From JAJDXO01 sp965207535 (GTDB lineage Bacteria; Pseudomonadota; Alphaproteobacteria; Rhodospirillales; UBA2165), in the NCBI GenBank assembly GCA_965207535.1, contig CBDBMR010000010.1, positions 62,001 to 126,000 on the forward strand: a DNA stretch of 64,000 nucleotides, written 5' to 3'. Positions 32,707-39,797 of the stretch are shown piece after piece. The notes beneath the pieces are model-generated. The model did not search any database and was not told the origin of the DNA. It saw nothing but the letters and a program-made list of their open reading frames with translations. Each line of letters begins with the position of its first letter. Positions within the stretch are counted from its first letter, which is position 1. A program made the position numbers and the translations under genes.

Positions 32707-34560
32707 TTATCGCTTGACCCTCGCCTTGTCCGGGTCTTCCCACCAGGTTTCGACCACGATCCCGTAGAGGGGCGTGACCTCGGGCCGGCCGAACCTGTCC
32801 CAATAGGCAACCCCGTCGTCCTCCTGATGATAGAGGGGAATGAAGTAGTGTCCCCATAGCAGCACCCTGTCCATGGCGCGGACGATGTCGACGAAAGCAT
32901 CGCGTTCGCGCGCCTTGGTCATGCGGTCGATCAGCTCGTCGACGACCGGATTCCGTATCCCGGGATAGTTGCGCGTCCCTTCCTGTGCGGCCGCCTGGGC
33001 GCCCCAATAGAACGCCTGTTCGTTCCCCGGGGACAGGGACATGCCCCAGCGGTAGACGATCATGTCGAAGTCGTAGTCGGTCAGCCTGTATTGATACTGC
33101 GACGTGTCGACGGTGCGGACCCGCGCCTCGACGCCCAAGCGCTCGAGATGGCGGGCGAAGGAGAGGGCGATCTTTTCGTGCGCCGGATTCACCAGCAGGA
33201 TCTCGAACGCCATGGGCAATCCGTCCTTGGCCCGCCGCAGCGATCCGTCCCGCACTTCCCAGCCCGCCTCGGCCAGCAATCGCGTTGCCGCCTTGAGGTT
33301 TGCCCGTGGGCGGCCGCCGGCCCCCGGCGGCCGGTATGGCGCTTCGAACAGCTCGTGGGGCAGCTGCTGCCGGAAAGGCTCCAGAAGACCGCGTTCACGG
33401 GCTTGGGGAACGCCGCGCGAACCGAGTTCCGAATTGTCGAAGATGCTGCCCGTGCGTTTGTAGGCGCCATGCAACAGCGTCTTGTTGATCCAGGCGAAGT
33501 CGAACGCATGCGCGAGCGCATACCGAACCTTGCGGTCGGCGAATATCTCCCGCCGTGTGTTGAAAACCAGGGCGGACAGGCCCGAGGGCCGGCCGTGCGG
33601 CAGCCGTACCAGCTTCACGCGGCCGTCCGCAACCGCCGGAAAGTCGTACGCGGTTGCCCAACGCTTGCCGGAGATCTCCAACCGAAGGTCGTACTCGCCG
33701 GCCTTGAAGGCCTCCATCATCACATTGCCGTCGCGGTAGTAGTCGTAGCGGATGCGGTCGAAGTTGTGCTGCCCGCGGTTGATAGGCAGGTGCCGTCCCC
33801 AATAGTCGGGGTCACGGCGATAGGTGATGCCACGGCCCGCGTCCACGCTCTCGACGCGATAAGGGCCGGTGCCGACCGGTGGAACGAGCGTCGTACGCTC
33901 GAACTCCACCGATGCGTAGTAGGACTTGGACAGGATCGGCATCAATCCCATAATCAGCGGCAGCTCGCGATCCGGCGACGCGGTGTCGAAGACAAACCGT
34001 ATCGAGCGTGCGTCGGGCCGCTCGATGCGTTGGACCTGCCGGTAATACAGCCGGTGATTGGGCCGTCCGTGTTCCTTGAGGGTCTCCCAGGAGAAGACGA
34101 CATCGTCCACGGTGACCGGCCGGCCATCATGAAAGCGCGCTTCCGGCCTCAACACGAACGTGACGGACGAACGGTCATCCGGCACCTCGATCGACTGGGC
34201 GATCAGACCGTAGAGCGAGAACGGCTCGTCCCACGCCCGCTTCAGAAGGCTCTCGAAGACCAGGTGACGTCCGCGCGCCGGCACGCCCTTGATGATGAAG
34301 GGGTTGAGGCTGTCGAAGGTCCCGGTCACCGCACGCCGAAGCTCGCCGCCCTTCGGCGCGTCGGGATTCACGTAGTCGAGATGGCGGAACCCGGAATCGT
34401 ATTTGGGTTCCCCATGCATGGCGATGCCGTGGCTCTGCGCCGCCGCGGGATGCGCACCGCCCGCGGCCAGAACCACGAGGAGCCAGACGAGCGCCGGCGT
34501 CACGCGCCGGAGCAGTTTGGCCAGATGGGTCTTGGCTTCGAATGCGCCGATCTCGGTCAT
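32707..34560 (-). CDS. ABC transporter family-5 substrate-binding protein (YejA-like) with an antitoxin-like N-terminus
   Basis: 617 aa from ATG 34560 (GAGAGG 8 bases upstream). Residues 1-20 resemble the start of Phd/YefM antitoxins (TEIGAFEAKTHLAKLL). They run directly into a signal peptide (VTPALVWLLVVLAAGG, cleavage near AAA-QS). The mature protein is YejA-like: HGEPKYDSGFRHLDYVNPDAPKGGELRRAV, TPVTVDDVVFSWETLKEHG-type sequence and NVMMEAFKAGEYDLRLE. It would bind oligopeptides or microcins for a YejBEF-like importer, none of which is here. An alternative GTG start at 34500 would exclude the antitoxin-like part but lacks a ribosome site. An imperfect hairpin follows at about 32665-32686. 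Confidence 0.85.
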   Translation of the reverse strand: MTEIGAFEAKTHLAKLLRRVTPALVWLLVVLAAGGAHPAAAQSHGIAMHGEPKYDSGFRHLDYVNPDAPKGGELRRAVTGTFDSLNPFIIKGVPARGRHLVFESLLKRAWDEPFSLYGLIAQSIEVPDDRSSVTFVLRPEARFHDGRPVTVDDVVFSWETLKEHGRPNHRLYYRQVQRIERPDARSIRFVFDTASPDRELPLIMGLMPILSKSYYASVEFERTTLVPPVGTGPYRVESVDAGRGITYRRDPDYWGRHLPINRGQHNFDRIRYDYYRDGNVMMEAFKAGEYDLRLEISGKRWATAYDFPAVADGRVKLVRLPHGRPSGLSALVFNTRREIFADRKVRYALAHAFDFAWINKTLLHGAYKRTGSIFDNSELGSRGVPQARERGLLEPFRQQLPHELFEAPYRPPGAGGRPRANLKAATRLLAEAGWEVRDGSLRRAKDGLPMAFEILLVNPAHEKIALSFARHLERLGVEARVRTVDTSQYQYRLTDYDFDMIVYRWGMSLSPGNEQAFYWGAQAAAQEGTRNYPGIRNPVVDELIDRMTKARERDAFVDIVRAMDRVLLWGHYFIPLYHQEDDGVAYWDRFGRPEVTPLYGIVVETWWEDPDKARVKR

Positions 34561-34598
34561 GGCCTATGCCTCTCAAGAAAATCCGTCGAAATTATGCC

Positions 34599-34699
34599 AG
34601 ACCCCCTCACCCTGACCCTCTCCCCCTGAAGAAGGGGGAGAGGGGACTTGTGGCACACTCCAGTCGTCATCACCGGGCTTGACCCGGTGATCCACGCTT
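34599..34699. repeat. Family A half-copy (copy 4) plus a family-B-like hairpin
   Basis: 34599-34647 carries the left half of the family A element (ACCCCCTCACC, then CTCTCCCCCTGAAG and GGGGGAGAG). It is followed at 34665-34697 by CATCACCGGG..CCCGGTGATCCACGC, resembling the hairpin-plus-CCACGCTTGG unit at 23375-23400. Confidence 0.75.
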
Positions 34700-34715
34700 G
34701 GCGTATGCCGCTTCC

Positions 34716-35396
34716 CTACATCCCGCTGAACACCCGGAGCGTCGCGGCCCGGGACGCCTTGTGGGCGGCCTCCTGGTAGCCCGGCTTGGCGGGCATGGCG
34801 AAATTATGCTCGGCCCCCGGGTGAACGACGATCTCGGCGTTGTCGTGGGAGGCGTACGACGCGATGATCTTCTCCACGCTCTCCATGGACGTCGCCGGAT
34901 CCTGGTCGCCGAAGTGGAAGGTCACCGGGCATTTGACGTTGGGAGTCTCGTCCAGGTGCTCCTCGATCTTGGTGCCGTGATAGGACGCGGCGGCGTCGAC
35001 GCCGAGGCGGGCCGCCGAGAGGTGCGCATAGCGCCCGCCGAAGCAGTAGCCGATGACGCCGACCTTGCCGTTGCACTCGGCCCGGCCCTTGAGGTCGCCG
35101 ATGTAGTCCTCGATATCGAGCATGCCCTGCACCGGATCGAACTTTTCGTAGCGGCCGAAGGCCACTTCCCTGTCCGCCGTCGGTCCCGGCAGGACCCGCC
35201 AGAAGACGTCGGGGACCAGGACGACGAACCCGTCGTCGGCCCAGCCGTCGGCGATGTCGATCATTTCCTGATCGGTGCCGAAAATGGCGGTGATGAGCAG
35301 AATGCCCGGAAACGGGCCGTCCCCCGCGGGCCGCGACAGATAGGCGTCGAGTTCCTCGCCGCCGCGGGTCTTCAGTTTCAATTCGCTGCCGGGCAT
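34716..35396 (-). CDS. Dienelactone hydrolase family protein
   Basis: 226 aa from ATG 35396, with GGGGAGGCACC just upstream. Alpha/beta-hydrolase fold with the DLH nucleophile Cys: VIGYCFGGRYAHL (C118), acid around D164/D166 (FGDQDPATS) and H197 (GAEHNFAMP). FPGILLITAIFGTDQEMIDIADGWADDGFVVLVPD is a typical DLH N-terminus. Members open dienelactones in chlorocatechol breakdown or act as broad hydrolases; no other catechol-pathway gene is adjacent. It shares a divergent gap with the FCD regulator gene. Confidence 0.9.
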   Translation of the reverse strand: MPGSELKLKTRGGEELDAYLSRPAGDGPFPGILLITAIFGTDQEMIDIADGWADDGFVVLVPDVFWRVLPGPTADREVAFGRYEKFDPVQGMLDIEDYIGDLKGRAECNGKVGVIGYCFGGRYAHLSAARLGVDAAASYHGTKIEEHLDETPNVKCPVTFHFGDQDPATSMESVEKIIASYASHDNAEIVVHPGAEHNFAMPAKPGYQEAAHKASRAATLRVFSGM

Positions 35397-35567
35397 GGTG
35401 CCTCCCCTGATCCCATGGATTTGCGTTGGGAGGTATTGTGCGCAAGCGCCCGGGGAGTGCAAGGGGAGAGGGTGGGCCGCGCCCGCCGGCAACCCGTCAC
35501 ATAACGCGCCGCATATTGACAAGGGCCGATTTTACCCATAGCAAAAAATTGAAGATTTTCCGCTTCC

Positions 35568-36236
35568 TTGGAGAAACCTTTGTTTAGTCTATTTAATGAT
35601 GACGAGGGTACCGTCGTCGGGCTTCTGGCCGAACGCGTCCGCCAGGATATTTCATTCGGCGAACTGGCCCCGGATACCAAGCTGAAGATCGAAGAATTGC
35701 GGCGCGCCTACGGGGGAAGCGCCCATTCGATCCGTGAAGCCTTGATGATTCTCGCGGCCGACGGGCTTGTGGAAGCGACCGCCCAGAAGGGATTTCGGGT
35801 GACGTCGGCGACCCAGGCCGACCTCGAGGACATCACCAGGCTGCGCGCCGAAATCGAGACCCTCGGACTCCATTGGTCGATGGAGAAGGGCGATGTCGAG
35901 TGGGAGGGGAACATCATCGCATCCCACCACGCGCTCACCCGCGCCGAAGCCGCGGTGGAAGCGGACCCCATCGAGCAGGCGCTGGATTGGGACGATGCGA
36001 ACCGGGCGTTTCATTCGGCGCTTATCGCTTCCTGCGAATCCAGGGGCCTGCTCGAAATTCAGAATCGCCTGTTCATCCAGGGGCGCCGGTTCAGGCTCGC
36101 CGCGCTGCGCGAGGGCCAGATCGACTTCGCCGGGAACAAGAGGGCGCTCGCCGACATCATGGAGCACTCGATTTCCAGAAATGCCAAAGAGGCCGTGAAG
36201 GCCCTGAGAACGCACATCATGAGACAATGTACATAA
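35568..36236 (+). CDS. GntR-family regulator, FCD type
   Basis: 222 aa from TTG 35568; a TTG at 35580 with GGAG 6 bases upstream is an equal alternative, and no in-frame ATG exists. N-terminal winged HTH (about 15-75): LLAERVRQDISFGELAPDTKLKIEELRRAYGGSAHSIREALMILAADGLVEATAQKGFRV. The C-terminal FCD domain contains ITRLRAEIETLGLHWS and the metal-site histidines in ASHHALTRAEA and NRAFHSALIASC. TTGACA at 35516-35521 is a possible -35. It sits directly upstream of the SsuABC-like importer it probably controls. Confidence 0.88.
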   Translation: MEKPLFSLFNDDEGTVVGLLAERVRQDISFGELAPDTKLKIEELRRAYGGSAHSIREALMILAADGLVEATAQKGFRVTSATQADLEDITRLRAEIETLGLHWSMEKGDVEWEGNIIASHHALTRAEAAVEADPIEQALDWDDANRAFHSALIASCESRGLLEIQNRLFIQGRRFRLAALREGQIDFAGNKRALADIMEHSISRNAKEAVKALRTHIMRQCT

Positions 36237-36265
36237 GCCACACGGAAAACATGGAGGAAGACCCA

Positions 36266-37300
36266 ATGCCGTTAATCAGTCGTAGGCAATTCAAGATTTT
36301 CGCCGCATCCGCGGCGATTGCGTTGGCCGGCCTTACCGGATTCGCCGAGCAGGCGGCGGCCGCCGACAAGATCAAGGTCGGCGCGCTGCGCTTCACTTCC
36401 CATTCGGCGAGTTTCGTCGCTTTCGAGCGCGGCTACTTCAAGGAGCAAGGTCTGGACGTCGAGTTCGTCTTCTTTCAGGCGGCTCAGCCCATGGCCGTTG
36501 CGATCGCATCCGGCGACGTCGATTTCGGCGTGACGGCGATCTCCGGCGGCCTGATAAACCTGGCCGAGAAGGGCGCCGTCAAGGTGATCGGCGGCGCGCT
36601 GCATGAAGAGAAGGGCATCGACGGCCAGAAGATTCTGGTCTCGAAGGCGGCATTCGACGCCGGCGTGACTCATCCCTCGAAGCTCAAGGGCCGCTCGTAC
36701 GGCATCACCCAGGCAGGCTCGTCCTTCCACTATATGGCCCACAAAATCGCCCAGAAGGAGGGCTTCTCAGGCGCCGAAATCAAGCTCAAGCCGCTGCACA
36801 AGGTCGGCGCCATAATCGGTGCGCTGAAGTCGGGCCAGATCGACGCCTGGTCGATCGTTCCGCACATCGCGAAGGCCCTGGCCAAGAGTCCGGCCATTCA
36901 CGTCATCGGCGACGTTGCCGATTACATTCCCGACTATCAGGTGACGACCGTGTTCACATCCGCCAAAAACGCCAAAGGCAACCGCGATCTGGTCAAGCGT
37001 TTCCTGGCCGCGTTTTCAAAAGGCGCCGATGATTTCAATGCCGCCCTGGTGGACAAGTCCGCCGGCGCCAAAGCCGACGAAGCCATGGTCAAGCTGATCC
37101 ACAAATATGTCTACACCAACCGGCCGTTCGAGAAGGCCGCGCCCTCGATCAGGAACGGCTCCATGCGCATCAACCAGGGCGCCAAGCTGAATCTGAAGAG
37201 CGTTCAGGATCAATTGGACTGGTTCAAATCCGAGAAGCTGGTCTCGAAAGCGGTGACCATCGACATGCTCGTCGACAAGAGCTACGTCCAGATCTACTAA
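36266..37300 (+). CDS. ABC transporter substrate-binding protein, nitrate/sulfonate/taurine (SsuA/NMT1) type
   Basis: 344 aa from ATG 36266, with GGAGGAAG 5 bases before; an earlier in-frame ATG at 36251 overlaps that site. The signal has RR (SRRQFKIFAASAAIALAGL, cleavage near AAA-AD), possibly Tat. NMT1/SsuA features: KIKVGALRFTSHSASFVAFERGYFKEQGLDVEFVFFQAAQPMAVAIASGDVDFGV and ALKSGQIDAWSIVPHIAKAL. It feeds the ATPase and permease that follow. The ligand could be a sulfonate, pyrimidine or other amine and is not determinable. A 12-bp UUCG-capped hairpin follows. Confidence 0.9.
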   Translation: MPLISRRQFKIFAASAAIALAGLTGFAEQAAAADKIKVGALRFTSHSASFVAFERGYFKEQGLDVEFVFFQAAQPMAVAIASGDVDFGVTAISGGLINLAEKGAVKVIGGALHEEKGIDGQKILVSKAAFDAGVTHPSKLKGRSYGITQAGSSFHYMAHKIAQKEGFSGAEIKLKPLHKVGAIIGALKSGQIDAWSIVPHIAKALAKSPAIHVIGDVADYIPDYQVTTVFTSAKNAKGNRDLVKRFLAAFSKGADDFNAALVDKSAGAKADEAMVKLIHKYVYTNRPFEKAAPSIRNGSMRINQGAKLNLKSVQDQLDWFKSEKLVSKAVTIDMLVDKSYVQIY

Positions 37301-37324
37301 CGGTTATACCTTCCGCGGCCGGCG

Positions 37325-37352
37325 GGCGCCGCTCCCTTCGGGGAGCGGCGCC
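37325..37352 (+). terminator. UUCG-capped stem-loop between receptor and ATPase genes
   Basis: GGCGCCGCTCCC pairs with GGGAGCGGCGCC (12 perfect bp) around a TTCG tetraloop. This very stable structure has no U-run and fits a 3-prime stabiliser or partial terminator that favours receptor mRNA. Confidence 0.7.
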
Positions 37353-37417
37353 TGTCGGGTATTATCGGGTAGTATCTGCCGGTCCGAATTTCGAGCGGCA
37401 CGACGGAGGGTATATTC

Positions 37418-38191
37418 GTGGAGATCAGACTCAAGGGCATTTCCCATAGCTACCGGGACGGCGGGCTGACGGTCCTCTCCGACATAAATCTGTCCATCCG
37501 GGAGGGCGAAATCGTTTGCCTCATCGGCCCGTCGGGGTGCGGCAAGTCGACGCTCTTGCGGATCATCGGCGGGCTCGAGTTGCCCAGCGCCGGGGCCGTC
37601 CTGCAGGTCGGCGATCCGCCGCCCAAATCACTAAATCCGCTGACCTATATTTTTCAGGATTTCGCCCTGCTGCCGTGGAGAACCGTCGAGGGCAACATCA
37701 GCCTCGCGCTGGAGGACCACTCCATCGGCCGGAAGATGCGAGGCGAAATCATCGATGACGTTCTCGCCCGGACCAGCCTGACGGAGTTCCGAAAGGTATT
37801 CCCCCGCCAGCTCTCGGGCGGCATGAAGCAGCGTGTCGCCATAGCCCGCGCCCTCAGCGTGAATCCGGCCGTCATGCTGATGGACGAACCCTTGTCGGCG
37901 CTCGACAGCCAGACCCGGGAAATCCTGATGGCCGACCTGATCGAGCTGTGGTGCCGGGAAAAATTCACCGCCTTCTACGTGACCCACAACCTGGCCGAAG
38001 CGGTCCGCCTCGGACACCGGATCGCCGTTCTTTCCCGGCGGCCCGGAAAGATCAGGGAGATCATCGAAATCGAGACGCCGCTGGACCGGCGGTCCGTCGA
38101 CAGTCCCGAACTGGGCCGACATCAACAACATCTATGGGAACTGCTTCGCGACGAAGCTCGCGCGGCCGATCTGGAGCTTGCCAATGTCTGA
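37418..38191 (+). CDS. ABC transporter ATP-binding protein (SsuB/TauB type)
   Basis: 257 aa from GTG 37418, with GGAGGG upstream. Walker A GPSGCGKST, Q-loop YIFQDFALLPWRTVEGNI, signature LSGGMKQRVAIARAL, Walker B VMLMDEPLSALD and switch His FYVTHNLAEAVRLG. The C-terminus RPGKIREIIEIETPLDRR is typical of nitrate/sulfonate importers. It energises uptake with the permease whose gene overlaps its end by 8 bp. Confidence 0.93.
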   Translation: MEIRLKGISHSYRDGGLTVLSDINLSIREGEIVCLIGPSGCGKSTLLRIIGGLELPSAGAVLQVGDPPPKSLNPLTYIFQDFALLPWRTVEGNISLALEDHSIGRKMRGEIIDDVLARTSLTEFRKVFPRQLSGGMKQRVAIARALSVNPAVMLMDEPLSALDSQTREILMADLIELWCREKFTAFYVTHNLAEAVRLGHRIAVLSRRPGKIREIIEIETPLDRRSVDSPELGRHQQHLWELLRDEARAADLELANV

Positions 38192-39002
38192 TGCAACCGT
38201 TGTGCTGAACGCGCCGGCCGAGAAACCCGTCCGTTTCCGGGGCGGCGGATTCAGAACCAAGCCGCTGGGCATCATTTCGCCCATCGTGTTCGTTGTCGTC
38301 ATCGGCCTTTGGGAGCTTGGATCCCAGTCGGGGCTGATCGACAAGCTGATCCTGCCCGCGCCGTCGGAAGCGCTGCAGGCGCTGCTGGAACTGATCGAGA
38401 CCGGCAACCTTTGGAAACATTTGGGTGCGTCGCTGCAACGGCTGATCGTCGGCTGGACCGCCGGTACGATTCTCGGGATCGGCATGGGATTGGCCATCGG
38501 ATTGTTTTCCTATGTCCGGGCCGGCGCCCAGCCGCTGGTATCGGCGATTTTCCCGATTCCCAAGATTGCGCTGCTCCCCCTGTTCATCATCTGGTTCGGA
38601 ATCGGCGAAGGTTCGAAGATCGCGACGATCCTTTTCGGAACTTTCTTTCCGACCGTCATCGCGACCTACGGCGGCGTCGATAACGTCGACCGGACCCTCA
38701 TCCGAATGGCTCAATCCTTCGGTGTGTCCTGGTCGTCCATCGTCCGAAAAATCATCATTCCCGGCGCCATGCCGGCCATACTTTCGGGCTTCCGCATATC
38801 CATCGCCATCGCAATCGTGCTCCTGGTCGCCGCCGAGATGATCGGGGCGGAATTCGGGGTCGGCGCGTATATCCTTCTTGCGGGCAGCCTGGTTGCGACC
38901 GATCAACTCATTGCCGGGGTCGCACTTCTATCCGCCTTGGGGCTGATTATCGCCTGGCTCATCGGCAAGGCGGAATCCTATCTGTTGCGCTGGCGGACCT
39001 GA
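38184..39002 (+). CDS. ABC transporter permease (SsuC/TauC type)
   Basis: 272 aa from ATG 38184, overlapping the ATPase gene. About six transmembrane helices; the cytoplasmic EAA loop is VDRTLIRMAQSFGVSWSSIVRKIIIPGAMPAILSGFRISI. FPIPKIALLPLFIIWFGIGEGSKI is characteristic of the SsuC/TauC/NrtB family. It forms the membrane dimer of the importer encoded by the two preceding genes. Confidence 0.93.
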   Translation: MSDATVVLNAPAEKPVRFRGGGFRTKPLGIISPIVFVVVIGLWELGSQSGLIDKLILPAPSEALQALLELIETGNLWKHLGASLQRLIVGWTAGTILGIGMGLAIGLFSYVRAGAQPLVSAIFPIPKIALLPLFIIWFGIGEGSKIATILFGTFFPTVIATYGGVDNVDRTLIRMAQSFGVSWSSIVRKIIIPGAMPAILSGFRISIAIAIVLLVAAEMIGAEFGVGAYILLAGSLVATDQLIAGVALLSALGLIIAWLIGKAESYLLRWRT

Positions 39003-39083
39003 TCGGTCCCCAGCCCGCTTTCGGGCATGGCGCGGACGCTGTACGATCTGCCTCTTTCCATTTCACAGCAGGCAGGTAGCGAT

Positions 39084-39473
39084 ATGCCCGTACGATTCTT
39101 TGACCCTGAATCCGTTGCGTCCCCGATGAACCCCTATAGCCATGGCGCGGAAGTCGAAGCCGGATCCAAGCTGCTCTACATGGCCGGACAGGTCGGCCGG
39201 CGCGGCCCCAACCGGGAAATTCTGCCCGACTTCGAGGATCAGGTTCGCCAGACCTACGCGAACATCCAGGAGATCCTCAGGGAATCGGGCATGGACCTCA
39301 CCAATCTCGTCAAGGTGACGACCTATTTGACGGACCGCAGGAACCTCGAACAGATGCGCGAAATCAGGAAGGAAATTCTCGGCGGCCACAAACCGGCGCA
39401 TACGCTGATCATCGCGGCCGGGCTGGCCTACGAGGAATACATGATCGAGGTCGAGTGCATCGCCGCCGCCTAG
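39084..39473 (+). CDS. RidA/YjgF/UK114 family protein
   Basis: 129 aa from ATG 39084 (AGGTAG upstream). RidA features: NPYSHGAEVEAGSKLLYMAGQVG, DQVRQTYANIQEILRESGMDLTNLVKVTTYLTD and the C-terminal MIEVECIAA. The catalytic Arg of true RidA (RxPYS...C-x-R-V-E) is not clear here, so imine deaminase activity is uncertain; many operon-linked members hydrolyse enamines in catabolic pathways. It lies 81 bp after the permease, probably in the same unit. Confidence 0.87.
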   Translation: MPVRFFDPESVASPMNPYSHGAEVEAGSKLLYMAGQVGRRGPNREILPDFEDQVRQTYANIQEILRESGMDLTNLVKVTTYLTDRRNLEQMREIRKEILGGHKPAHTLIIAAGLAYEEYMIEVECIAAA

Positions 39474-39476
39474 AGC

Positions 39477-39751
39477 GAGATACCCCGAACAAGTCGGGGC
39501 ATGACGCGTGGTGCTGAACCAAAGAAGCTCGTCATACCCCGGCGCAAGTCCGGGGTATCCATATTTTAATTTCTTGAACCACAGAGACGGAGAGACAGTG
39601 AGATAGTAGGAGTTAATCATTCCTCCTCTGTGAACTCTGTGTCTCTGTGGTGAATATCCTGGATGCCCCGAACAAGTCGGGGCATGACGGTTTTGACATG
39701 TTTCACCGCCAAAACGTCATGGCCGGGCTCGGACAAGCCGGGGCATGACGG
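39477..39751. repeat. Repeat cluster: family B composite (inverted copy 2), CCACAGAGAC palindrome and two more hairpins
   Basis: 39477-39560 is the reverse complement of the composite at 23312-23392 (about 85 percent by eye): CCCCGAACAAGTCGGGG hairpin, linker with GCTGAACCAAAGAAGCTCG, then CCCCGGCGCAAGTCCGGGG. 39579-39588 (CCACAGAGAC) pairs with 39641-39650. Further GCCCCGAACAAGTCGGGGC (39664-39682) and GGCTCGGACAAGCCGGGGC hairpins follow. The 324-bp gap therefore holds only repeats and no gene. Confidence 0.8.
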
Positions 39752-39797
39752 CTTGCGGTCTGACCGTTCATCAGCTTCCCGATTGAATCATCGCGCT

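Noticed and set aside
30443..32767. 774-codon plus-strand open frame over the Mo oxidoreductase gene
   Set aside because: Antisense shadow; the minus-strand frame has the Fe-S and Mo-pterin motifs.
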